64,000 nucleotides of DNA from Scilla litardierei (lineage: Eukaryota > Streptophyta > Magnoliopsida > Asparagales > Asparagaceae), in the NCBI GenBank assembly GCA_030789695.1, contig CM061132.1, positions 148,002,597 to 148,066,596 of the forward strand. Direction: 5' to 3'. Numbering within the stretch: position 1 is the stretch's first letter; every line of letters starts with the position of its first letter. The notes under the pieces were generated by a model that ran no database searches, was not told the origin of the DNA, and saw only the letters and a program-made list of their open reading frames with translations. Made by a program: the position numbers and the translations under genes. Below, piece by piece: positions 21,820 through 32,700 of the stretch.

Positions 21820-22610
21820 AACAAGTTGCAGTCCTTGCAGTTTTTGGCCCTCTATCGGTTTCAATGGTGTCTAGTAAAACAGAAATAATCTCGGTGTGCC
21901 TGTTGACTTGTCGTCGTGTTCTCTGCATTTGAGTTATGCGATGGGGGGAAAGCTCTCTACTTCTTGAATACGTGGCCAAATATTGTTTTGAACAATGATA
22001 GAAATGAGAGAATTTGCAGAGGGCATTAGTCGAATGCGCTGTGGTTGTTTGTCAATGAGTTAACTAAGTTGTTAAGGTTGATATTTTAAGTTGTTTCTCT
22101 AAATTGTGTGTTTAATTTAATTTTTTTCTTACTTGCTCAAAATGTTAAGATATTTCAGTTGTCTTCTTCTGTTAAGTGTTCACGATCCTCCCCCTCAAAT
22201 GCTGGAGTCACTGTTAAGGGAAGTTGACATATTTGAAATCCTAAAGAAAATGAACCTCCAGACATCACATATATAAAGACAATGAATTTTCCTGAGTTTA
22301 TGTTGCTTTGGTGATTATTATCATGAATATAATTAAATTGCTCTAAGTTTACGTTGTTTTGGTGGTGATTATGATAATGATTTATGAGGTAGAAGAGGAG
22401 AAGATCGATGACATTTTTGTTGGCCTAAACCGAGTTAAGTCATAAACATTCGAATAAATTTTTCTGTTGTCAGCTTACTCTCAGTTTTGGAGTGCTGATA
22501 GCCACATTAGAACATTTTGATTTTGCAAACAGTATTACATTTATTTACAAGTTTGGCATTATCATTTCCAAGTTTACAAATGAACTAGAAATTGCGCGCC
22601 CGGGAGCAAA
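21820..22610. other. 3' flank of the ROMO1-like gene
   Basis: This stretch contains the likely 3' untranslated region. There are T-rich, AATTTAATT-type tracts near 22110 but no single convincing poly(A) signal. A TGCTGATAGCCACAT phrase at about 22490 resembles the end of the long-TIR element of intron 1. It has no visible partner, so I do not call a copy. Confidence 0.4.
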
Positions 22611-23083
22611 TAGACCCGAACGCGGTTCGGTTCCGGTTCCGGTTCCGGCAAAACCTGGAACCGGAACCGAACCGCTTTAGAAGCGGTTCGGTTCCGGTTC
22701 TCGGACAGTTCCGGTTCCGGTTTCGTTTCGGTTCCGGTTTGGGGTCGGTTCGGTCGTGGTGAAAAATATATGAAAAGTAAACAAAATTTAAAGGCTATAA
22801 CTTAAAAAATAAATATATCTTGTCACTAATCAACTTAATGCAAGTTACATATGAGAAAATTGAGGATGTGACAAACCAAACCGGGGAATGTGAGCAAATT
22901 GGTCAAAACAGAATCGGTTCCCCAGTACCGGGGAACCAAACCTGAGAACATGAACCGTAGGTTTCGGTTCGGTTCCACAAAAGGGCAAACCGGAACCGAA
23001 CCGGCTTGGCCCGGTTCAGGTTCGGTTCCAAATCAGTTTGGTTCAGGTTCGGCACTGTTCGAACCAAACCGTGGTCGGGTCTA
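22611..23083. mobile_element. hAT-like MITE, 473 bp, GGTTCCGGTTC-rich
   Basis: Ends TAGACCCGA and TCGGGTCTA form a perfect 9-bp inverted repeat. They are flanked by GGAGCAAA (22603-22610) and GGCGCAAA (23084-23091), a 7-of-8 target duplication of the hAT length. The interior is made of many copies of CGGTTCCGGTT and its complement, so the whole element could fold on itself. It lies between the ROMO1-like and CAP-D2 genes. Confidence 0.8.
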
Positions 23084-23499
23084 GGCGCAAATGCGGGGAG
23101 AAGCGGGGGCCCCACGAACAGGATGCAATGCACGCGTGCAACCGAAAAGGAGTGTGTCGGCAACGACGGGGATAAAAAGAGAACATTATTTGAATTCGGG
23201 GTTTTTTTGAATGTATGTGTACTTTTGGATTTTTTGTGGGTGACTTTTGAGAGTCATCGAGATGAGGTGACGCATCCATGATTGGCCAAGGCAACTTGTT
23301 ACTGGGACAAAAGCCCTCGATTGTATAATAGATGATCAACTTGTAAACAAATGAAACATGTTTAGCAAAATGTGTAATGTGACTAGCAGCACTCCAGTTT
23401 TGGAGTAAAAATCTAGGGGAATTTTCAGAACACTACATACCCGATTATTTCAAAATAATATCTCAAACTTTAAAAAAATAAAACTTGTTTGAAGAGAGC

Positions 23500-23870
23500 A
23501 ACCATGGCAATCACCCATTTCTCCTTTTATTGAATTCAAGATAGGATAGAGAAGACCATAAGTCTCTAGTAGCCCCAAGGTTCACCCCACTACATGATAG
23601 TGGGATGTTGTGATGGATAAATGAGAAAGGGGAGACCATAAGTCTTCCTCACTTATAACACTCCCCTTATCCATCAATTACCTTAGATTTAGCATATGAA
23701 TGCTTCAGGATTCATGATGCTAATGGAGTAGATAATTCTAGATCCAGAGTAAACGTGTTTGTCTCGTTAAAACCTTAGCTGTGTAAAATCCAATAGAAAA
23801 AACCAACAGTGCTTTTAATCAGCTTTCAGATATAGAACACGTGCTTTTAACCAGCTTTCAGATATATCAA
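23500..23870 (-). mobile_element. probable Copia LTR end fragment
   Basis: On the minus strand a purine tract, TGATGGATAAGGGGAG, is followed by TGTTATAAGTGAGG. This is the usual junction of a polypurine tract and a 3' LTR start in plant Copia elements. The LTR-like part runs down to about 23500 and has AATAAA. A 33-bp direct repeat (CAGCTTTCAGATATA) lies at 23812-23870. No target duplication was seen. Confidence 0.35.
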
Positions 23871-24485
23871 AAAATAAAATGATAATGATAAAAAATGGCG
23901 AGCAACGAAGGAATGGACAAAATGAAACCAATTTACATTAACTTCATAATTCACAATAGAAAGCTACACCAGCATGAAAATAAAATTTGAACAGCCAGGG
24001 TTATTATCCCCGACAATCACATAAGCGAGAGAGAATGTTCAAAAGGCCAGTCTTTTGAAACCAGATTAATTATAAGTAGTTCATGTCTATCATTTATTTT
24101 CATCCTTTACTTTTTTTAAAAAAAAAATACATCGAAAAGCAGTACGCGCCGTCCAGGTCTTGATCACGCCTCTCACGAGGAAGAGAATGCTATATAAGCA
24201 ATTGCTATTGAACATAATAAACAAGCATATAATACCAATGCTACCCAATCGCTTAATATACACTGATAATTTTTACAGCAGATATTGATGATTACCTCCC
24301 CATTCACACCACAGTAGAAACATACATCTTGGTAAAATACTGTAACACAAAAAATCAAAAAAGGCAAGGGAAAAAACACCATGAAGCGACCTATTTAGAA
24401 CTCGACTACCAAGTACCAACACTCGATGCATGATACAGGAGCACACAAAAGAAATACGATGTATATCCAGCCGACATCTCCTCCA
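23871..24485 (-). other. downstream of CAP-D2, probable 3' UTR
   Basis: No ORF of interest. Given the proposed stop at 24488-24486, the 3' untranslated region of the condensin gene should lie in the upper part of this stretch. AT-rich tails occur near 24110-24130. Confidence 0.4.
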
Positions 24486-26778
24486 TTATCTGCACACAAC
24501 ATGCTAGCCAAATCAGAAACATTTATGTATGCAATTATGTAGTTCTGCTGCTAGTGCATATGTCCGCGCGTATGCATTTTTAAGAGAATCAGCACCATTC
24601 GTGTTGATGTTTGCATACTAAATATGCCAAAAATCTAGTGAAAACTATTTTTATTTTTATGCTGGTTTAGCGGAAAGAAAGGGTTCTATTATCATCAAAC
24701 CATTCCATCTATAATGATCCAATGCACATGCAAAAAATATGAGAACTATGAAATTGTCAATAAACCTATGTTATAGAGCAGTCAGATCAAAATGAACGGT
24801 TCTAATCATTGAAAAAAGAAGTGAAATAGAGTTTTTGAGGGCCGGTGAAGAGAATTTCCTACAAATGCTGCTTATTTGCTTGTTTCTCACACACAAATAT
24901 AAGTTCTAGCCGAATAACTCATGGCTGCATCTTTAAGCAAACATTACATGTCATCTAGTATTGAATGACCATAGTCCAACATGTGTCATTGGCTTAAGGG
25001 AATATTGCCAGTTATTTGAAAAGGGATAAATCGTGAAGGTTTCAATAGGGGGAGAGAAGGAAATGCTATAAGCTAGATAGAATATGATTTTCCTAATTTG
25101 TAATGCTCATTAGCAATAAGATTAGTGTGTGCAAAGCAGAATGACTCATTGATGTTTTTATATGTTGTAATTATTCTTTGTTTATTTTCATTTGAGGCCT
25201 GTCAGATTACACACATTTGGCATTGTAAAAAAGTACATAGGAATAACAGGAGAAATCATACCTTCTGGTTGAACGGGTAGTGCGTCTAAGGGGCCCTGTG
25301 GCCGTTTCATCTTGCTGCAAAAGCCCTTTGCTTCCTTTCGCTTTGGACTTGCGAACACCTGGAAGCAGGTTAAAAGTTCAAAGCACAATGCATGGCAGCA
25401 TTTAAACATATATTAGGAAACTGTTACCTCTGCGAGAAGTTTTTGGCGATTGAACCTCAATGCCATCTGCCTCGTCTTTATTCATAACACTTGAGACACA
25501 AGTTTCTTCTGACTGTGTATCATTAGCTTGGGAAAGACATTCATCGGTTGTAACACTTTTCTCCTCTGCACTGTTGATTATCTCACCATCTCCATCTACT
25601 TGTGTATGAGAATGTTTTATTATGTATAACATCAAATGTCAAGTGATGTTAGTGGAGTAGAAAACATGCTATTAAGAAAAAAACAAAAAAATTTGGAAAA
25701 TGCTACTGAGCAATTATATCTGATGTCAGGTCATGTAAAGAATATGTTTATAAATCAGTTGCGGTAGCTCTGCTTTACCCAGTAAGACACAAATCGGGTC
25801 TATAAATATTCCATAAATTTCCAATACAGAAATTGTTGGAAAGACAGAAAAATTTTCATCTCCAAGTGTGCATGTTACAAACATTATGCTGGATTTCTCG
25901 GAGAACCAGGTCATAGTATGCTCAGACAGTTTTAACAAAGCTGTATGGTTCTCAAAGAAACTTATAGATCAATCAGAAAAGTAACATTTTGCATGAGGGT
26001 GAAACAGTGTGGGATATTGGTGCCTGAAAACTGTATCATAATAGGAATTTCAAACTAAAATGTGGGAAACAAGGGACTGAACAACCGAAAATGCAAAGAA
26101 AATAAAGACAGTTTAGACAGCTAGTTATTTTTCATATATACAGATTTTCAAAGATTAAGTAATGACATTTATATAACAAACCCGTGCAAGAAAAAAGATT
26201 AAATGGACAGGACAGACTTTGGCATGATTACCTTCAGAACTACTAGCATTTGTGCCCTTTTCTTCAGAGCCAATCTTGGTTGTCATTAGGTCTTGTAGAG
26301 CACCAAGTTTCTGTTGGTGAGCCTGGGCATTTCTAGCAGTTTCTTCTTGCTCCTTTTTCTCAATGTGGATCTTGTTAAGCTTCTCCTCAAATTCCTCGAT
26401 GCAGGATTTAACGTCTGGTTTTGCAAACTTCTTGCACTGATTTAAGAAGACACACAACGTGAAGTTAACAAGTATCAGTCACTAGGAATTTGTAAACTAG
26501 TACATGCCGTATGATTAGTATAGCCAGTTGGCAACAACAATATAACTTTGCAATTTATTTTATCAGCATCTAATCATGGTATGATAATAAAATTAAGGTA
26601 TGCAAATACAACGGGCTTTTTGCTACCTTGCTGATAATGATTCTAAAATGATCCATCACAGAATCTTCACACAAAGCATGCTCATATGCTTTGAAAGAGT
26701 CGATAAGTTTTTTCAGTCCCTTCTCACTGAAGGTTAGCTGAGAAAGGCAGTAAGCAATATACTCCCACTGTCTGATAT
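24486..26778 (-). CDS. CAP-D2: CAP-D2 exon cluster after the giant intron (5 exons)
   Basis: Exon 26778-26627 starts at TTGCAG/AT and encodes [20 protein letters not shown] through [10 protein letters not shown]. Exon 26436-26232 encodes [16 protein letters not shown] and the charged [18 protein letters not shown] helix. Exon 25595-25428 is acidic ([10 protein letters not shown] at its end). An alternative acceptor three bases upstream would replace its first residue. Exon 25358-25262 encodes VRKSKAKG and [12 protein letters not shown], a basic tail common in this family. The last exon is inferred: acceptor TGTGCAG/A at 24489 completes AGA (arginine) and is followed at once by TAA. If that splice is not used, the frame would read on 20 more codons to TAA near 25200. 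Confidence 0.85.
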
Positions 26779-29700
26779 CTGCAACAAAAGAATAAATAGA
26801 ATTAACGTGAACCACTTATCATAAAATTGCATCAGTGGGAAAATAAAAAATGAACAAACATGTTTTAAACAATGTAAAAGATAACTGGGTTGACTGCTGC
26901 TATGGCACGTAAACCCCATGAGCTTAAACAATACATAATTTAGCCCTTTCAAAGTAATAATTGACAGAGGCTTTCTCTAATAATCACCTGTTGGTAAAGA
27001 AATGCACAAGTTATGGTCAGAATGTCCAATGTAGAAAAAGGTTCGAAGTTCACAAGATATAACCACAAGTTATGTTCGGGATGCCAATCTCAATTTTATT
27101 TGTTGGTTAGTGTCAGGGTGTTTGTGTAAAAGTTAAGAAAGATGGAACGAAACGACTGTAGTTGTTGGCTCAATTAGCCATGTGGGCTGCCCTTGGGTTG
27201 GTGCACCAACCCAAGGGGGTTGGTGGTGGGTTGGTGCACCAACCCAAGGGGGTTGGTGCACCAACCCCCTCCCCCTCCATTCTTATAAAAGGGAGGGCAT
27301 GTTTTGGTTGTTTAGCATCGAAAATTAGAAATCCAATTGAGCTTCTATTGAAGCACTGTGAAAGTTGTATGAGGTCCTATTGGAAGTTCCATAGGATCAT
27401 TGTGAGCGATCTTTGAGAGAGCCATTTGTGAGGATTTCTTTGTAGTGGTTGAGTGTTTTATTTGAAATTAAGAGAAGTGTTCCCTTGGTCGTTTAGGCGA
27501 CCTAAATCTTTTGTTTGCTCTCTATTTGTTCTTCGTGCTAGATACTTCGGCGATTCGACTGCTTCCGCACGGCGCACAACAATTGGTATCAGAGCTTTGG
27601 CGACGAAGTTCTAGACGAAGAAGACTGGCAAAGACGGCGACGAAAATCCTTCTACTCCAATGGCGCAATCTTCAACAACGCGAACTATCGTATCTAATAC
27701 GAAGTTCGAAATTGAGAAGTTCGATGGGCGTATCAACTTCGGCATGTGGAGATGCGAAGTACTTGACATCTTGAACCAACTTGGTCAAGATCAAGTACTA
27801 CATGAGAGGCCGACTACAGCGTCGGATGCGGAGTGGAAGATGATGAACCGGACCGCTTGCGGCACAATCCGGCTCTACTTGACAAAGGAGAAGAAGTACC
27901 CTTTCATGGAGGAGACGAATGCGAAAGCGTTATGGGATGCGTTGGTGAGAAGTACATGAAGAAGAACATTCAAAATCGTCTACACCTAAAGAAGAAGCTT
28001 TTTGGCCTCAAGATGGAGGAAGGAGTTTCAGTTGAAGAACACCTCGACTACTACAACAAACTCCTCACAGATTTGAGGAACATCGACGTCAAGGTGGAAG
28101 ATGAGGACAAGGCGATGATTCTCCTCAACTCACTGCATAAAGACTATGAGCACATTGTTTCGATCTTAACATATGGTAAAGAATCTATCACCTTCAATGA
28201 AGTTTCTAATGCTCTTACTAGCAATGAATTTAGAAAGAAGGATGATGAGAAGATGATGGGCCAAAGATTCGAAGCGCTTACCGTGGTTAGAGGCCGAAGC
28301 AATGAAAGAGGTGGAGGCCGCAAATGGAACCATAGATTCGAGACGAGAGACAATAGTATAGCTCCGCGCACAGACATCGAAAGGGATCAATGTGCCTTTT
28401 GCAAGGAAAGAGGACATTGGGCGAGGGAGTGCCCAAAGGCCAATAAGAAGAAGGATGCTACTGCCAACGTCGTCAAAAGCGAGGAGGTGGATGAGTGGGT
28501 CCTAGTTGGTGCGACGGAAGGGGTGATGAAGGGAGGATGGGTGCTCGACTCGGGTTGCTCGTTTCATATGACACCCCACAGAGAGTACTTTACTACTTTC
28601 CATGAAGGTTGTAAGCGTAAAGTCCTTCTTGGAGACGACGGAGCATGCACGACGGCGGGCGTTGGCACGGTCCGCATAAAGATGAGTGATGGTGTCACAC
28701 GGGATATAGGCGATGTCCATTATGTGCCCGACGTGAAGTACAATTTGATATCGCTTGGTTCACTTGAAGCCAAGGGTTGCAAAGTGACTATGGAGGACGG
28801 CGCTTTGAAGGTGACACGAGGAGCAATGATCTTGATGAAGGGGAAGCGTGAAGGCAACCTCTATTACTTGGATGGTACGGTGATGATGAAGAAGACGAGA
28901 GTTCCAGATGAGCGAGCTACCGACTCAAGCTCGCACGCAACAAAGACACCATTGAATGATCTCCGGAGAGGTGGTGCTAATAGAGGTGATGGTTCAAGTC
29001 AGTATGGTGGAGACACCTTATCCCCACAACTTGCACAGCGGATGGATTCCATCGAAGTTTGGAAACCAAGTGAGGTGGAGCACAATGACGACCTATGTGG
29101 ACGAATGAAAGATTGGTGTGATGAGATGGAATCAACGATGATTGATGAAGCCAAGGATCGGGTGGAGCTACTTTGCACTAGTGATTGTTCGACGGACGAG
29201 CTTATGAAGGTCGATATCGGAGTCAAGTTTGAGTATGGCTCGGACTTGTATGTTGACAATATGAGATAACTTTGGTGGCCCCTTCTGGGGCAATGAGGCT
29301 CTGCAAAGCCATATGAGCCTTTCGAGGCAAGATGACAGAAACACGAGATGATTCTCACCGAAGAGGAGCGTTGACGGTCGATTGTGTGACATAGACCTAA
29401 TATATCGCCAAGGTGGAGATTTGTAGTTGTTGGCTCAATTAGCCATGTGGGCTGCCCTTGGGTTGGTGCACCAACCCAAGGGGGTTGGTGGTGGGTTGGT
29501 GCACCAACCCAAGGGGGTTGGTGCACCAAACCCCTCCCCCTCCATTCTTATAAAAGGGAGGGCATGTTTTGGTTGTTTAGCATCGAAAATTAGAAATCCA
29601 ATTGAGCTTCTATTGAAGCACTGTGAAAGTTGTATGAGGTCCTATTGGAAGTTCCATAGGATCATTGTGAGCGATCTTTGAGAGAGCCATTTATGAGGAT

Positions 29701-32700
29701 TTCTTTGTAGTGGTTGAGTGTTTTATTTGAAATTAAGAGAAGTGTTCCCTTGGTCGTTTAGGCGACCTAAATCTTTTGTTTGCTCTCTATTTGTTCTTCG
29801 TGCTAGATACTTCGGCGATTCGACTGCTTCCGCACGGCGCACAACAACGACAACTTGGGAAAGGATCTGATGTGATAGGATACACAGATGGATTTGTACA
29901 GTATGTGACGCCTTCTCTCAGTTTTTACTGCGAAAAAACCAGGGTGTTCTAACATGATATCCAAGCCATCACTCAAAATCAGTCTTCTCCGTCTCAATTT
30001 AAATAAGCTACATTCTATTGTGTGTTATTGTGTGTGTAAAGAAAAGAGAGAGTTGATATAAATAAGAAGTGATAGCCGTCATTAGTGGCTAATCACCATT
30101 TTCACCCAAATCTAACATGGTATCAGAGCCAAACCTAAACCCTACCCCAAAAAACCCTAAAACACCAAAACCCTAGCCTCCCCGCCGCGCCGCCCTCCCA
30201 CGCGCCGCCGCAGCAGCTGCGCGCCGCCACCCGCCGCTGCTACGCGCGCCGCTGCTGCGCGCCGCCAACTGCTGCGCGCCGTTGCTGTCGCTAGCCCCTG
30301 CCGCTGCTCCCCTTCCACGTCCTCTTCTAGCCGCCACAAAGCCCTAACTAGCCACAAAAGAGAACCCCAAAAAAACCCTAACCCTAGATCTATGGTAGAG
30401 TCAAGAAAAGGACTCCATAGATTTACGGTTAGGGTATGACCTAGAAGAGGAAGAAGAGAAGTAGATCTGCGGATCTAAGGAGGGAGAAAGGAGAGATCTG
30501 CGGATCTGGAGAGATGTGGGACAATCTTACCTCAGCTGACATGACGGCCTTCATTGGGGAGATAACGAAGCTGCTAGCTTCGAAGGAGTTGGGATCCTCG
30601 AGTGGATCGACGCCTTCACGACCAGTGCAGAAGCTGGAGTTGATGCCCAATGATGTGAAATTGGAAGGGACGAAGAATTACCTCAGTTGGTCCAGGAGGG
30701 TGCTGCTCATCCTGAAGTCGAAGGGGTTAGAAGGCCATGTTCTGGGTTCATGTAGTGAACCGGTGGATAAGACTGGGGATGATTGGAAAGTGTGGAGCAC
30801 CACCAACTCACTGGTGGCTGCTTGGTTGATGACATCGATGGTTCCACCCATTGCTGGGATGGTGGAGGCCATAGAGAGTGCTGCAGGGATATGGAGTATG
30901 GTGGAGAAAATGTATTCTGGAGCAGGGAATGTGATGCTTATGATGGAGGTTCAGGGCAAGGTCGACACCTTGAAGCAGGGGGAGATGTCTATTCTAGCCT
31001 ACTCTGCGGAGTTGAAAAGGCTGTGGTCAGAGTTAGACCACTATGACCCTATTGATCTGCCTGATCCAAGGAGTGCTGCGATACACATGAAGTGGGTGGA
31101 GCGTAGGCGTGTGACTCATTTTCCGAGGAACCTGAATGGAGATTTTGAGGTCAGGAGGGCGAGTATGTGTCACTTATCCTCTATCCCATCTCTGGAGGAT
31201 GCCATAGCTGCAATGGCACAGGAGGAGACCAGACTGAGAGTTATGAAGGATGAGGGTACTCAGGTCACTCGGGCTGCACTGGCTGTACCGGCAGTGGCAG
31301 CAGTGAGCGAGGATCGAGAGTGCTACACCTGTGTGGTGAAGGGGCACCTGAGCTTTAACTGCCCACAAAAGGGTAGTGGACGAGGACGTGGCACAGGAGG
31401 CAGAGGAGGTCGTTGGGGCCGTGGGGGCCGTGGACGAGGTCGTGGCGGCCCACGGGCCAACTTTGCTACTGCTGATGGACGACATGAGACAGTGATGATT
31501 GAGGCTACGCCAGCTGAGGCGTCAGATCTAGAGCAGCGGAGACAGTCCAGGTCTACTACTGAGAGTTCGGAGAGTCATGCAGACCAGACTAGAGATGTTG
31601 CTTCACCATTCGGTAATTTTGCCAACTTCGCTCACACAGGATCAGATAACCAATCAGCTCTTTCATGTAGAGATCATATAGAGTGGATTATTGACTCAGG
31701 TGCATCTAGTCATGTGTCAGGTGCATATAGACAATTTTCCACATATAAACCACATACCATACATGAAACTGTTCAGACAGCTGATGGCACATCCCAACCC
31801 ATTAAAGGGATTGGCACTATTCAGTGCACTCCCTCCATATGCATCTCTTCAGTCCTTCACGTCCCATCTTTTCCAGTCAACCTTTTATCTGTTGGACGCC
31901 TTATCTACTTATGCCATACCAGACCTGACATTGCCTATGCTATCAGTGTGGTAAGTAGATACATGCATGATCCTAGGACTGGACATATGGAGGCAGTCTT
32001 CAGGATACTGAAGTATCTGAAGAATAGTCCAGGAAAAGGCATATTATTTGGTAGGCATGGTCACATGAATCTGACAGGCTACTGTGATGCGGATTGGGCC
32101 AGTTGCCTGGATGATAGGAGATCGACCTCGGGCTATTGTGTGTTTGTTGGGGGCAACTTAGTCTCTTGGCGCAGCAAGAAGCAGGATTTGGTGGCTCGTT
32201 CCACTGCAGAGGCAGAGTATCGTGCTATGGTGCTTAGTACCTGTGAGATGATCTGGTTGAGATCACTTCTACAAGAGCTACGTCTGCTGAGAGAAGGACC
32301 ATTGCGGTTGTTGTGTGATAACAAGTCAGCAATTAACATTGCCAACAACCCAGTGCAACATGATAGAACGAAGCACATAGAGATTGACAGGTCCTTCATT
32401 AAAGAAAGATTGGACAAGAAACAGTTGGAGATCTCCTACATTACTTCTGGACAGCAACTAGCTGATTGCCTTACAAATAGGTTGAACTCTAAAGGAGTAA
32501 AGGATGCTTGTAACAAGATGGGCATGATAAATATCTTTTGCTCATCTTGAGGGGGAGTATTGTGTGTTATTGTGTGTGTGTAAAGAAAAGAGAGAGTTGA
32601 TATAAATAAGAAGTGATAGCCGTCATTAGTGGCTAATCACCATTTTCACCCAAATCTAACACATTCCTTCTCTGTCATCAGTCCACATAGATCAGTCATC

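Larger units (their letters stand above)
27157..29846 (+). mobile_element. young non-autonomous Copia element, 2,690 bp (gag-protease only)
   Basis: Two 425-bp LTRs (27157-27581 and 29422-29846) begin TGTAGTTGTTGG and end GCACAACA. I count two substitutions between them. The target duplication ACGAC flanks the element (27152-27156 and 29847-29851). The initiator-Met primer site follows the 5' LTR and a purine tract precedes the 3' LTR. The internal region encodes gag, a zinc knuckle and a protease, then a C-terminal part that does not match integrase or reverse transcriptase. It must therefore rely on enzymes from another element to move. Confidence 0.95.
30016..32661 (+). mobile_element. young Copia deletion derivative, 2,646 bp, with intact fusion ORF
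   Basis: Short LTRs (30016-30117 and 32558-32661) begin TATTGTGTGTT and end ATCTAACA. They differ only by one GT unit in a GT repeat. The target duplication CATTC is at 30011-30015 and 32662-32666. It has the primer site TGGTATCAGAGCC (30118-30130) and polypurine tract GAGGGGGAG before the 3' LTR. It is a shortened form of the 5.2-kb element at 46906-52100, lacking integrase and reverse transcriptase. The very small LTRs and layout resemble the Ale/Retrofit type (inference). Confidence 0.95.

Noticed and set aside
22488..22505. TGCTGATAGCCACAT like the end of the intron 1 long-TIR element
   Set aside because: Only about 15 bases match and no partner inverted end was found nearby.
31174..31485. 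103-codon minus-strand ORF rich in Ser/Thr/Ala opposite the fusion ORF
   Set aside because: Shadow of the glycine/arginine-rich gag tail. The same shadow appears opposite the related element at 50547-50862.
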